From assembly GCF_947179165.1 (NCBI RefSeq), contig NC_077244.1:68308144-68372143 (forward strand): a DNA stretch of 64,000 nt. The letters are read 5' to 3'. This document shows, in pieces, positions 26,903 to 39,792 of this stretch. Under the pieces are notes generated by a model. It ran no database searches, was not told where the DNA came from, and saw only the letters and a program-made list of their open reading frames with translations. The position numbers and the translations under genes are program-made. The stretch comes from Solanum dulcamara. Taxonomy: Eukaryota; Streptophyta; Magnoliopsida; Solanales; Solanaceae. Every line of letters starts with the position of its first letter. Positions within the stretch are counted from its first letter, which is position 1.

Positions 26903-28917
26903 CAAAAGGGTAAACTGCTACTTTGGGAAATTACGCCACATTTTAATATTTTCTGATAATTTTAATTCTTCCCACTTCTATTTTTTTTAATTAAGGAAAT
27001 TGTCCAAATTTGTTTCAGAATTGTTTTTTTTTATCTGGTGGTGTTTGGAATTTGAAGTCCGACTAATTCAAATTTGCATTGAATAAGGCCTTATTCAAAT
27101 ATAACGCTATCTATTAAAGATTTTTTCATATTCAAAGCTCGAACTCAATATTTCTGATTAAGAGAAGAACGATTCTATTCACTAAATCACATCCGTTTGG
27201 TGGTTGTTCCAAATTGTTGAATTTTCTCTTCAATTACTCATTCATACCCTTACTTTTAATAAACCATTTTGTAGTTATCTTTTTTAGTATTGAAGTTCTA
27301 ATATGAAATAGGTGGGCTTTATGTGACCAAAATTTTCAATAATTGAAATAAATTCAGATTTGTTTTTTAACTTTAAAATTGCCCTGAAGTTGAGGACAAC
27401 AATATCATAATATTCTTCCTGGTGAATAAGATTTGGTTAATTCTCGTTATATGTAAATCTTTTTATAAGTAATTAGTTATGGATAGGAAAATGCTCCTTT
27501 TATTCTCTGCTCTCTCCTCCTTCGATGCTTCATAGTTCACATCCTTGTTGATTTCATGATCAAGAAGTATCACTTTCATCTAAGGCATCGTATATTGGTT
27601 ATTCATGTATTACGTATAGTATTATGTTTGGTAGGAATTTTGAATCCATGTATTAGTTATATACACCCTACATGATATTATATGGTGTATTACTTATACC
27701 TTTAGGATTTAATACTATGAGATTAAATGTGTAAAGACAAAAATACTCATCCAATACTTTTAATCATTTTTTTTAATTTTCTTGATTTTATGTTTTATAT
27801 TTGTAGTTTTGTATTAGTAAATTTATTTAAATAAATTAGCTTAAAATTTTTATTTATTTGTGGGTTCATGTTTACATAAGATAAATAAAAGTATTTTGCC
27901 GTGTCAATTTTTTTATATAATTAATTTAGTTGAGTAATTTGTTGATACAGAGGCCTAATTGAGTGATTTTTTTGATACAAAACAAAGTTCAATGACTTTT
28001 GCTAGAGAAATTCTCAAAGTTGAGTGTCATTTTAAAATATTAACTCCATACTAAAACTATAACTTGTAATTTTTATGTGTAAACATAGATGGTTTATTCG
28101 ATTTTACTACTGTTTACCCTCTTTTCGGTTTTAAAAATAAATGGTCTATCTTTATTAAATTGAAAATTGAAGTGATCAATTTATTAAGATGACAATTCTT
28201 TAGCCTCAAATAATTCAAGTGAGAAAGTAACAAACATTGCGACATAATTATTTTTCTCCTAGCTAGTTAGGAGGCTACAAAAAAATAATATTGTACGGCA
28301 ATTATTTATCTTGACCCAATTACATGAAATAGAAAATTTTAATAATTCAGGGTTATAATTGTAAAGAAACTTTTTGTAGAGTTTTAAACCAAACACGAAA
28401 TTAGGTGGGAAACAATTAACCAAATACTTGATAAAAAATAATTTATGTATTACTAATTTCTGCATTAATAATTTATAAATTACTAATTCCTGAGTTATTA
28501 ATCTTTGTATCCGACCCAAATCATGTTATTTCAAATAGATATTCAGTTGGTTTAAGCAATATATTATATTAAATGGGACAGAGGTGTACATATACTTGTC
28601 CATCTCCCCCATTGACCTAACCATCTTTGTAGGCCAAAGTGATGCAGTGACAATTTAAATCATTTGACGCTTATTTTCACTTTCAAATTGTACATGCTCA
28701 AACCATTGTACAATTAGCTAAACAATCTTTTCTTTATGTTTTACTGCACAATTAAAGCAAAGAAAGCATAGATGAATAAGGGATTTAAAATTAAAATTTT
28801 GTCACAAATTTTAAATCAAAACTTCAAATTTTAAAGTTCAATTTGAATGGCCAAACGGGCCAAAAGAAGCTTGCTACTAATTAGTGTTACGTAATTATTT
28901 TGTACTATTTGCTTATT
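26903..28917. other. Intergenic, nothing firm
   Basis: AT-rich, no gene. Words near 27590-27740 (ttcatgtattacg, ggtgtattacttatacc) recall the MITE at 1161-1599, but ends could not be set. Confidence 0.45.
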
Positions 28918-29743
28918 AGGGATGGGCATAAATATTCAAAAATAAAAAAATCGATCGAATCGAATTAATGCGATTTTTCGATGTCGGTTGTTCGGTTTTC
29001 CGATTTGATGTCAGTTCATTTTTTGAAAACTTCGATTCTTTGGTTCGATGTACGGTGTGAGGGGCACGAAACCACGATGCATCAAAGAATCGAAGTTTTA
29101 TTAAATAAATTTAAAATAATATTTTAAATTATGTTACTTATATATTTTGATCAAAAACATTTTAGTTTTTATCCAATCCACTGCTCACCCCGTAGTCCTT
29201 CTGGCTTCAGGCTACAATCCCTCGTCACTCTTCACTCTCCATTGCTCTCTTCACCCAATGAAGTTTCTTGCTTCCATTACAAAAGGCTAATTTTTTTTAA
29301 TTTTTGAGTTTTAGTACTTATATTTCTAGTCTTTGTATATTTCAAATTACTTTATGAAATATTGAAATTACCTGAATAGAGTGAAAAAGATATAGATTAC
29401 CTATATAACTAATTTGAAACCAAGACATAATCAAAATAGTTTACCAATATTGTACTTCTATCAAGTACCCGATAAACTTTACCTAAGAAATATAGATGTC
29501 AAACCTGAACTCAATAGATCTCTTCTTTTGACTAATGAGTAAGCCACATATAGAATAATCATAGTTAATTATATCGAAAAATTATTTTTAAACATCGAAA
29601 TAAATCGAATCGAAATTTTAATAACCGAATTGAACCGATCTAGTTTGATTTGAAATATGGTGCACACTTTTTTAAAACCAAATAATAAAAAATCAAATCA
29701 AATTTTAACAAAATTGAATCAAAAAATCGAACGTCCACCCCTA
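28918..29743. mobile_element. hAT-like non-autonomous element, about 0.8 kb
   Basis: The left terminus is agggatgggcata and the right, reversed, is taggggtggacgttc. Flanks ttgcttatt and ttgctatt resemble a target duplication with one extra base. The interior carries many 'aatcgaa'/'ccgaa' words near both ends. It is related in the same orientation to 30003-30694. No transposase frame was seen. Confidence 0.6.
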
Positions 29744-30002
29744 ATTGCTATTGAATAAAGCAGTAAATTCCAAGCATTCGGACAAAATAAAAAAGTAAGA
29801 CTAAGGACAATACCCTAGAAAAAATAAATTAGCCTTTCACTCAATCGGATTAATTAGTTATTATGTTGATTCATTTTTATTTTCTATTTTAAATTTTACG
29901 CCTCCAATTAATGATTAATTAGAAATATTTATTACAATATTCATATTAATTGATGTATATATAATTTTATGTCTTGAAAAATTTAAAATAGACATCAACA
30001 CC

Positions 30003-30694
30003 AAAAACCTGAATTAGTTCGATTCTTTGATAGTTTGATTCGATGTCGATTCTCTTTTTTGAAAATTTCGATTCTTTAATTCGGTGTATAATCCAAAGCT
30101 CACAATTTCACGGTGTATCGAAGAACCAAAATTTTATTAAATAAATTTATAATAATATTTTAAATTATATTACTTATATATTTTGGTGCAAAGTACATTA
30201 ATTATGACCCAACCTATTTTAAATTTTGGCCCAAATTTTAAAGCCCTAAATTAAACAAAACTCGTGAGTCGAAGTTTTTTGTCTTCTTCACACAGTTGAG
30301 TTCAAAGCCCCTCTTCATCATCAGTCTTCAATCTTAGACATTAGTTATAGTATAACTATTGTACGTAGGCTATTTGTAATTTATTGGCTTGCTGTTCAAA
30401 GTTTGATAATTGATACACTAATTTGTTATTTCTATGCCCTCTTTAGTCTTTATCATATGTCTTCTTTATTCTTTGTCATATCCCCTCTTTATCTAACATC
30501 GAATAATTTTTTTTTCCTCTAATTTTATTTTCTATTTGCATCAAAAAATTATTTTAAAAATATCAGAATAAATTGAATCGAACCAATTTAGTTTGATTTG
30601 AAATACAGTACACACTTTTTCAAAATCGAATACCAAAAAATCATATCAAACTTTAGCAAAATCAAACTGAAAAATCGAACGATTAACTCTAATT
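30003..30694. mobile_element. Second, end-truncated copy of the 28.9-kb hAT-like element
   Basis: It shares the order of words with the 28918 element: tttcgattctt, ttttattaaataaattta, atattttaaattat, ttacttatatatttt, then near the right end 'tttagtttgatttgaaata' and 'aaaaaatc'. The left terminus is missing. The two copies are in direct orientation about 260 bases apart. Confidence 0.6.
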
Positions 30695-31114
30695 TAAACA
30701 ATCATATCACTTATTAAATAGTTATAACTTATACACAAACTTTTGAGGTAGAACTGATACTCTCAGTCTCTCTGATCCATATTAAAGTAAATTATTAAGG
30801 TATGATATACTTTTTAAGAAAATATGGAAGGATATAAATAAAAAATATTTTCACTATTATTCTTTTGGTTATTTTAAAATCAGTTTCATAGAAATATATT
30901 AATTAGTTAAAAATCTCATTAAATAGAGAATAAATACGAAAAAAAGTCTCAATAAACATCTTGAACTTTAAATAATTCACTTATTTTGAATAATAATTTT
31001 CTTTTCAACGATTCATTTAATATGAGGTACTAATTTATCCTTACAATCGGTTAGAAGATGAATATATATACTAATTAAAATCCTTATTTAATTTATTAGG
31101 TACAATAGAAGAAA

Positions 31115-32120
31115 GGGAAAAGACATAAATTATTCTCTGAAGTCGTATCGAAAAGTCAGTTATACACTTAAATCATCATAGCGATCTATTACACACCTAA
31201 ACTACTTAAAAGTGAATTTATTACCCTCCTAAAACTGACGTGGCAAAAAAATAAAAAATAAAAAATAAAATAAAATATAGCGCGTCAGACTAAAATTAAA
31301 GTAAAAAAATTAAAAAACAAAATAACCCTACCCACCACGTCTTTTCATCTTCACACCTACTCACTCTCTTCTTCTTCACACCCCACCCATTATCCTGCTG
31401 TTCTTCATTATTTATTTTTCAATACAATTCTTTATTTTTCAACGCAATTCTTTATTTTTCATTACAACCTCAAAATGTGAGACCATCAAATAACATTGAA
31501 AAATCTCCCTCCGGCCACCACTGTCGTCGCCAGTGATTCTTCAAGTGTCTTTGGAACCTACCTGCCCACTTTTGCTTTTCTCCATTCACTCCCCATTTTA
31601 AATCTTGATTTTTGTTTCTTTCAACACCAATTAAGAAGAAGAAGAATTCTAGCTAAAAACCTATGAGTCAAACTTCTTTTTTATTCCACTTTAGATATAG
31701 AATAGAAATTATCTTTCACTTAAATTGTTCAGATTCAAGCAAATTAAATATATAAATAAGAACATTTAATATAGTTTGACTAGAAAAAATAGAGAGTGCT
31801 TGAGTATGGATAAGAGGACGAAGGAGGGTGAATTTGATTTTGATAAAGAAGACGATTGAAGTTTCGGGGGGAGGTCGGATGGATGGTGTTATGAAAATCT
31901 TAAAAATCAATTAGGAGCTAATTAGTATAAAATATAGATAATAAAAAAAATTAATTAATAGAGAAAAAATTAGATATAAAAATATTATAATTTTTTACAT
32001 GATGCTGACGTGACAGCAATTATAATGCACCACTATGCTTATATAATAATTTAGATACGTAATAGATTTACATAATAATTCAAGTGTGGCACTGACTTTT
32101 AAATACTTGTACCTTTTCCC
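31115..32120. mobile_element. Mutator-like or other TIR element carrying GC-richer filler
   Basis: The left terminus gggaaaagacataaattatt and the right terminus (reversed) gggaaaaggtacaagtattt are inverted. Flanking repeats agaagaaa occur at 31107-31114 and 32122-32129. The ends each carry aagtcag and 'acacttaaat/acacttgaatt' words in inverted order. The middle (~31320-31640) is less AT-rich and CT-rich ('ccggccaccactgtcgtcgc'), unlike the ends, and may be captured DNA. Confidence 0.55.
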
Positions 32121-32275
32121 AAGAAGAAATGTAATAAAAATGCAGGAGATGTGAACCTTAATTTAAGTAGAAAGCACATGCCCATTATGTGCAGCTCATC
32201 GATCGTCAAACTAATTATCTTCTCTCTAACTCTTTATATCAATATCTCCGATTCGTTCTCCATTTTCCAAAAATC

Positions 32276-32677
32276 ATGGCTTCAAATCCTACTATTAGCG
32301 TCAGAAAAATGAGTACAATCAGCCAAGCGCATCCAACCACCGTATTCCGGTGGGGACCACTAGCTCGCCGGAAATTTTCATTCAGGAAGAAGAGGTTGCC
32401 GACGGTGCGGCTAGGTGGCGGGAAGAATAACAACAACAATCGCCGGGGATTCTCCGTCGCGAAGCTTTTCCGGCGAGTCAGATTGCGGTGGCTGAAGTTG
32501 CAGTACACATGTTTGATGAAAAAGCTGAGAGAATATTATCAGTCTGCGGTGAAAGATTTAATGGAAAATGGCGGAGCACTTGACTCCTTCCAACAACGTC
32601 TGCTATTGGAGACTTCTTTCGCCGTTCCGGTGATGGGACTTTCCTTCAATACTTTTCCCAATCATTATGGCACTTAA
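32276..32677 (+). CDS. Small basic protein of a conserved plant family, function unknown
   Basis: A 133-residue intronless frame from the ATG at 32276 (aaaatcATGGCT). Residues ~25-65 are very basic (RRKFSFRKKRLP, RLGGGKNNNNNRRG). Then comes RRVRLRWLKLQYTCLMKKL, an amphipathic helix-like stretch, and a C-terminal block FQQRLLLETSFAVPVMGLSF. I recall this arrangement from uncharacterised proteins present in many dicots, but no function is known to me. There is no signal peptide or membrane segment, and nuclear or membrane-surface location is open. GC content is clearly higher than in the flanks, which supports coding. The frame stays open 87 bases upstream, without an earlier ATG. Confidence 0.82.
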   Translation: MASNPTISVRKMSTISQAHPTTVFRWGPLARRKFSFRKKRLPTVRLGGGKNNNNNRRGFSVAKLFRRVRLRWLKLQYTCLMKKLREYYQSAVKDLMENGGALDSFQQRLLLETSFAVPVMGLSFNTFPNHYGT

Positions 32678-32874
32678 AATCTTTTTGGTAAATAGGATTT
32701 ATATCATCTAGCCATTTCAAGTATTAAAGTTGGGAAAACAAAAATTGAAGATGAAATTGGATAAAAGTTGAAGAATTTATGAGTTAAAATCGTTGCACTA
32801 TTTTTTAGAATTAATTTGAAAATAAAATCTTCAATAATGCATCATTTTTTAAAATGTTGAATAATTTCATTACA

Positions 32875-33094
32875 TCCTTCCTTCGTCACTTTTATTTGTT
32901 ATTTCAATTTATTTTTTTACTTTTTTAATATATCAAGAAAAAAATAAATTTTCTTTTTTTATTTTTAATATTAATTACGAAGACATAAGTTTATACATCA
33001 AGTAATATTAATATTGTAATAAAATATTCACATTAATTATTATTTTTGAAAAAATATGTTAAATTAAATATGTACAAATAAAAATGAAAGAAGG
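32875..33094. mobile_element. Stowaway-like MITE
   Basis: Left end catccttccttcgtcac, right end (reversed) acttccttctttcatttt, flanked by TA. Imperfect but typical in length (~220 bases) and base content. It lies 200 bases past the stop of the small basic protein gene. Confidence 0.5.
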
Positions 33095-33307
33095 AAGTAT
33101 ATATAAAGCAATTATTATCAATTAAATATTTTATTTATTTGCTACAACTGCAGTCAACAACATGACACTCAATTATTGCAATGCATGTTCATACCTTGCA
33201 ATTTGCATGTATGTTTGTGCAGTTTGATGCTTTATGTTTGGTCAAAATTAGGGTAACAAGTTTTTTTTTTCTTTTCCAACTCGGTGTTACACCAGTTCGC
33301 GCATGGT

Positions 33308-33978
33308 CAGATGTATTCCATTACAAGTGAGAAAAAAGCTATAGATTGGGGCTGAACGTAACGTGAGATTTAAAGCAAAATTTTAATTAGAGGTTAAAAA
33401 TTTAAATAAATCAAACTCATATTTATTTATTTAAAATTATTTTTTAATTTTATCAATTTAACGATGGAAAATATTTTTTTACTGAGACAATTATTATATG
33501 AATTCTTAATATAATTCTATAAGTAATAAGTTGACAAATTTAAAATAACGATAAGTGTTAGAACCATAAAATATAATTCAAGAAGTTGATAATTTGGTAT
33601 ACCCCACTTTAATGTATTTGTTGTAGTGCTTGAAAATTTACCAAGAAATAAAATAGATAATTAATTACAATTCACTTTGTTCAACACTTTTTGACTATTG
33701 ATTCATATTTTTGACAGAATATTACTCTAACTTATCAAAGATTCGAAGAAAGAGAATACAAAATGAGTTAAAAAAAATATAAGAAGGCAAAACAATATTT
33801 TCTTGATTTCTTCTATTTGAATGGAGTTAATGAAAATAAAATAATATATATTTTTATCATAAATAATTAATTTTTATCTATAAAAATATACACATAATTT
33901 GTTTTTAGTAAAAATTTGAGGCCCCTTAAAATTGGGGCTAAGGCATATGCCTTATTTTTGTATGCATTGAACTGCCCT
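33308..33978. mobile_element. hAT-like element, copy 1 of a ~675-bp family
   Basis: Flanked by identical 9-mers gcgcatggt at 33299-33307 and 33979-33987. Read on the - strand it matches the element at 46615-47290 in order: 'aataaggcatatgcctta', then 'ttttaaggggcctcaaattttta', then 'aaattatgtg'. The lengths are nearly equal (671 versus 676 bases). The left terminus is diverged. Confidence 0.6.
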
Positions 33979-34286
33979 GCGCATGGTAGGGTTCATGTCT
34001 ATGTCTAGTTATAGAAATATTGTTTTTAACATATTTTTTTTCATTTTTCCATAAACTTAAATTCAAAACTTTTAATTACGAATAATTTTTTTTTTTTTAA
34101 TATTTCACTACAATCCATATTGATGGATTAAAAAGTTACGAGAAAGTATTATATAATCATAATGAGTAATTGAGTATTGAAAATATAAATACGCAATTAA
34201 GGTGCACAATGCACAGGGAGGTGAACATAGAGAAATTGTGGTACCCAAGATCTTATTATGCAATGAAGTTCAGTTTCCATATTTTA

Positions 34287-34778
34287 CTCCATTTATTTTT
34301 ATTTATCCATTATATTATTTTGGGATGTCTATCAATACTTATTTAATTTATAAAATTAATAAATAATTTATCATAATATGTCTATTTTACCATTTCTATT
34401 AAATACTTCTTCTTCTAACAATACTTGTCCACTATTGATTTTGCACAATTCTTAAGAAATTAAAAATAGAAGGATAATTTTATTATATCACCTTTTAAAT
34501 ATTATAATAAATACAATGTCTTGAAAAATATAATAGGAAAATGACTACTGCTAATGATAAAGGTAAATTAAGAACTAAGTTAAAATTATCTCTTGATTTC
34601 ATAAATTGGACAAGTATTGTTGGACATCTATATTTAGTATAGGGTACTATCATTTTTCAATGTTTAGATGATTTGTATTTAATAAGAGTGATTTGATAAA
34701 TTACTCATATTATTTAGAGTTTCTTAATTTCTATGTCAAATCAATGGTGGACAACTATTATCGGAGAAAGGGAGGGAG
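34287..34778. mobile_element. Stowaway-type element, long or composite
   Basis: Flanked by TA (34285-34286 and 34779-34780). Left end ctccatttatttttatt, right end (reversed) ctccctccctttctccg. Internal words 'ttggacatctatatt' and 'gtccactattgat' repeat the ends, so two elements may be merged. Confidence 0.5.
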
Positions 34779-34780
34779 TA

Positions 34781-36949
34781 TAATATATGGATTTTTCCAT
34801 GCTTATCTACGCAGAATAACATAATTTATCCCTATGTATTAATTTACTAATATATGTTGTTTACTTTTGCATATATAATTTCTATTACATATTTTTATAA
34901 TAAGAATAATAGATAATTATATGCATCAAAAGTATATAAAGTACCTACTTACTGAATATTTTACAAACATTAGTCTAATAACAACGTATCTAATCCCAAG
35001 AGTCATGAAATCTGGGAGTGTCGTAAGTGCATAACCTTATTCATATATTATGAAAGTAGAGAGACTATTTCTAATAGATATTCGTCTCAAGTAAAATATA
35101 TAAAAATTAAGAATGTAATATAGTAAAGAAGTCATTCTAAAATAATTAAGAAGAGAACAAGTAATTAACAATAACAAATAATATGATAATTGAAGCAAAA
35201 AAAAATAAGTACTACTAAAATCGAAGAATAAGATAGTAGAAGAGTAACAATAACAATACAGATAAGGGAACCAGACAATGCATGCTCGACTATCTACTCA
35301 CATTTTTTCATAATCGTCCTTGACTTTCATTTGTTCCCATCTAGGGTCACGTGATCCTCGGTAAGCTATAGGTGTGTCATATTTTTTCTAATCACCTTTG
35401 CCCAAATTTTATTCGGTCTATCTTTACCTCTTCTTATACCCATCTACAGCTAACTTCTCACACCTCACTGACACTATAATAAATAAAGAATTTAGTGACA
35501 ATTATAGCGACAATAATATAATGGCCACTATATTATATTTAGCCAATAACATAAACTGACAAAAAAAGTGCCATGAGATTTAAACTTGCAATGGACACAT
35601 ATACGTGATGAGAAAGTTAAAATTCAACTGTAACTTGTTTTTCAAGCAAGTACAGCTTAGAGCTCGGAGACGGAGAGATCACATGGCCTTCTCCCTTCCT
35701 TTTTTAGGTTTTGAAGAAAATCAAATAAATGAAAAAGGTCGTTTTTGAAATGAACAAATTAATTAAGTAATAATTTTCTCTTCAACTCATCTCGATCTAA
35801 AAGAGGAAAAAAATATTAATTACTTATTTTATGATAAAATATTCATATTAATTATTATTTTTTTAAAAAGTATTTAAAATTCAAAACGTACCAATAAAAT
35901 TGAACGAAGAGAGTAATTAGTAAGGTTAAAAGATACAAAAGTCAGCTAATCGTCTCAAAGATGTTCCATTTGTTTATGTTATTCTTCTTGATCCATTTGC
36001 CGCATAAGAAGTTCTCAAATCAATCAATTTAGGTCCTTAGAAAGCCTAAAGGAATACCAATCAACTGAACTATCAGATTTGAAAATAAGGTGAGATTTGT
36101 GGATCTAATAACCGGTGAATACAAATTAGAAAACAAATTTTAAAGAGATTTTTTATCATCTAAAACTGACCTATCATTTTTTTCTTCATTGATTTTGATT
36201 CTTTCAACCAAGGTTTAGATTGAAAATTAAAAATACGGTGATTTAAACTATAAGTATCTATTTAGATAATAGTATTTATATTTTTTAGTTTGCTCACGAC
36301 AAGTAAGCTCTAATGTGTAAAAGCTCTGTTTGAATGAGCTTATAACTTTACACAAATTACATAAAAATTATTTTAACTTAAAAATATTTAAAATAAATCA
36401 ATTTAAACAGACTCTAAAAATATTTCAGACATTGTAGAACATGTTAATTGTCACTACTGATTTTACTATGACAAAAGAAGGAATCATAAACCAGGACCAC
36501 ATAATATAATATAAAAAGCCATGTCAATGTGTATCTGGTTCTGTCCTTGTGAAGATCATGAGAACAGACCTAGTCACAGACAAAACAGGCTAATCAGACA
36601 ATATTATATATATAATTATTGATAAGATAAACATCAAAATTCGTTGAATAAGCTCTTTCATTCTAAAACGCAAGTTATAACAGACTGACATAAGAGGCAC
36701 TTGTATTTTAAAAGAAAACAATTGGAAGGGTCAGACTTAATAAATACTACCTTAGCCAGTGCGTTTTGTGATTAATTAATTAATTTGTCTTTATAAGGCT
36801 AAAGTAACTTCGATACGGACCATAACTATATTTTGCTATCTCTGTCCGTAAAACTTGTATAAGATCTCTTATTAAAATTTGACTTTAAGTCATCAATTTT
36901 ATATTGAGTTTTAAAAATGTGAATGAGAAATAAAAGATTGTGACCTTGA
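34781..36949. other. Intergenic, nothing recognised
   Basis: AT-rich, with no gene. A weak Stowaway-like pair may lie at 35780-35915. Confidence 0.45.
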
Positions 36950-36950
36950 T

Positions 36951-37050
36951 GAAAGGTCGTGACTTTTCCAAAAGATTGTGATTTTTCTAAAAAGTTGTGA
37001 CTTTTTTGAAGAGTCGCGACTTTTCTGAAAGGTTGTGACTTTTCCGATAA
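36951..37050. repeat. Short tandem repeat, about five 19-21-base units
   Basis: Diverged units of the type 'ggtcgtgacttttccaaaa' follow one another. They lie 40-140 bases before a ctataaatag motif. Confidence 0.75.
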
Positions 37051-37087
37051 GCCACAATAAGCATATGTTCACATTACTCTTTGTTGT

Positions 37088-37097
37088 CTATAAATAG
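37088..37097 (+). promoter_or_regulatory. TATA-like motif of a possible solo LTR
   Basis: ctataaatag follows the tandem repeat and precedes a CT-rich, leader-like stretch (tttctctctctctcttctgc). This arrangement fits the U3/R part of a plant LTR. No LTR borders or internal retroelement genes were found. Confidence 0.35.
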
Positions 37098-37766
37098 AGA
37101 ATTTTTCTCTCATTTTTGAACATTGAATTTCTCTCTCTCTTCTGCATATATTTTCTTACAAACAAAGTAGAGTCTTTGTGTGATTTGTTGTTGGCTTTTG
37201 AATTTACTGAAATTATAGAAGTTTGGAGTACCGCTACTTTTTTAATTGTTTATCCATTTTATCTTGGAAAGAAAGAATTCATAACCTCAAATACAGTGAG
37301 AAAATTAAATTTCTTAAGCTTGTTATTCTTGTATCAAAGTTAAGCAAATCAGAAACAATAAAATCAAAATAAAAAAAAAGTGAATTATGTAAATTCAGAC
37401 ACTATTTTTTATTTTCATCTGGTTTAACATTTTATTGAACCGCTAGTGTTATTGAACATCTCACCAACCCTCGTGTCCAACTATTTCTGGCCTTTAGGGT
37501 CTTGACTTTGACTATTAGGAACAGTGAAACAAAGAGAAGAATGATTTTTCATTAGTAACATATTCTTGTTCAAACAACTTTTTATCACTTCTAAAAGTCA
37601 TAAGAATCTTCTATGTACATTGCTTTCACCAACCAAAACGCAAACATGAAAAGGATCTTCTCCTAAACTGAGATTAAAATGTAAACAAATACTTCATTAT
37701 ACAATCTATTCACATATCTTTTACACTTTTAATATCTCTTTCCTTTCTTCTCATCGTTGCGATTAA

Positions 37767-39624
37767 TTAACAGGAGTTTAATTTGTTAGTTCTTTCGTGC
37801 CTTACAGTTTTATGATACAAATGAGTATCTGAGTAAACAGAAGCATCAGTCCTTAGCCTGTGTTTATGCCTGTGTCCGACTCTGCGTTGCTTAGCATTAC
37901 CCTCCTCTCTGTTTTCCCCTGCATTTCCTACTACTTCTTTTTCCCTTACGTTTGCCTTGTTTTCGTCGTCCACTTTAGTCTTCAATTCACCAATTTCCAT
38001 TTCCTTGTCACATTTTGAGGACGGAACAACATAAACAAATGGGCCAATTGGTATATCTTTCAAGTCCAAGACAGGCTCCAAGGTCTTCACTATGTTGCTC
38101 ATAGTAGGCCTAGACCTAGGATGGTGGCTTAAGCATTGATAAGCCAATGCAGCTACCCTCTTGGCTCCTTGTGTCGAGTACTGACCTTCAAGTCTTGGGT
38201 CCATTATTCTGTCAAGCTTGTGTGGATCCCTTAGCATCGGTCTTGCCCAATCCACCAGGTTTCGCTCCTTGACGGGGCGTTTCTTGTCCATGGCTGGTCT
38301 TCCTGTTATTAGTTCTAACAGAACTACTCCGAAGCTGTAAACATCGCTCTTGCTTGTCAAATGACCTGTTTAAAGAAAATGAAAGTTTTAGTATTCGTAA
38401 TAAGTGGGACTAGTAAGAACTAACATGGAAAATGAGACGTATGACATGTTACAACAGGTTAAAATACACTCATAATGTAAAAAATTACCAGTCATGATGT
38501 ACTCTGGAGCAGCGTAGCCATGAGTGCCCATGACACGAGTCGAGACATGTGTATCATCACCTTCTGGTCCATCCTTTGCAAGCCCAAAATCAGATAGTTT
38601 GGCTCTGTAATCCTGATAATTCATATTATAAGTTTCTAGCTTTTACTTTGTCATGAAAAAAGAGTAGAACTTTTCATTGTCAAAACAATACTTCATACGA
38701 TAACTTACTGAGTCTAAGAGGATGTTGGAAGCCTTGAAATCACGGTAGATTACTGGTTTTTCTTCCCCGTGAAGAAAAGCTAGTCCCTTTGCAGCACCAA
38801 CCATAATTTTTATTCTGGTCGACCATGGCAAACAACTCGAATATCCTGTTTTGATACATCACATGAAAAATCAGAAAAGTTTCGTTCGTTTTACAGTTGA
38901 CAAAAGTGATCATATGAAGAAATATCAATAAACTAAACATTTCGAGTGAAAAACATATTACTCATGGGGATTATTCACACATAAGAATATCAATGCTTAC
39001 TCGAGAATAATTGATCCTCTAGGTTACCCCTTGCCATATACTCGTAAACAAGAAGTCTCTGCTCGTCCTCCCAACAATATCCAATCAACTTCACCAAATG
39101 GGGATGCCTCAATTGTCCCAAAAAGACCACTTCAGTCTGAAATTTCAACAATTACAAAACTATTACAACTAATTAAAAGCTGCTGTTGTAGCAATTTTTA
39201 GGTAAAAAAAATTGCTCACCAGCCATTCTTGGTGGCCCTGATTACCATCCAAATCAAGCAATTTAACTGCAACAGGTTGAGCATCTAAACCAGGCTTAAT
39301 CTTGTCATCAATGAACCCCTTGTGAACGGGTCCAAATCCACCTTTACCAAGAAAATTAGCAGGCGAAAAGTCACTCGTGATGAGTTTAAGCTCCTCATGT
39401 GTGAATACATGAAGATTTGAACCTATAATCGCGTTCGATGATAGATCATCCAACGATAGAAATACTGATCTGGAATCAGTACTTATATCGGAAAAAGCTA
39501 ACCTATGACGATCAGAATTAATCTGTTTACTGATCTCCATCACCTTTGCTTCTGAAGGAATATCAATATTGGCCTTAAAGCAATTAGGCAGAACAGATTT
39601 CCAGTCAATTTTGCAAGTAACCAT
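37767..39624 (-). CDS. Receptor-like cytoplasmic kinase, subfamily VII (PBL/RIPK-like)
   Basis: Coding exons on the - strand are 39624-39220, 39136-39001, 38845-38709, 38612-38489 and 38365-37767, giving 466 residues with consistent GT/AG junctions and phases. The kinase domain spans ~86-345: Gly loop GKGGFGPV at 93-100, catalytic Lys121 (VAVK), YRDFKASN with Asp216 and Asn221, DFG at 234-236, activation segment [17 protein letters not shown] (APE 261-263), then [19 protein letters not shown]. These are RLCK-VII hallmarks. All catalytic residues are present. The N-terminus is MVTCK, so there is no Gly2 for myristoylation; Cys4 is available for palmitoylation. The C-terminal tail is long and basic ([11 protein letters not shown]), as in the RIPK branch. 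The likely role is signalling below a cell-surface immune or growth receptor. The first ATG is at 39624. Confidence 0.95.
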
Positions 39625-39782
39625 ATCTGTTTTACTAAATTTGATGAAATTTGATGAGTTTGGTGCCAATTTTTAGGTGTTTGACAAAATGTGTAAGTGA
39701 AGCCAAACAGGGAAAAGAGTTTGTAATAAGTCTAAAGTGACGGTTTAATATGTTTTATAGTTTTTCAATGCATAATATGAGC

Positions 39783-39792
39783 TTATATATAC
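39783..39792 (-). promoter_or_regulatory. Candidate TATA box of the kinase gene
   Basis: On the - strand the word tgtatatataag lies about 160 bases before the ATG at 39624. Confidence 0.4.
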
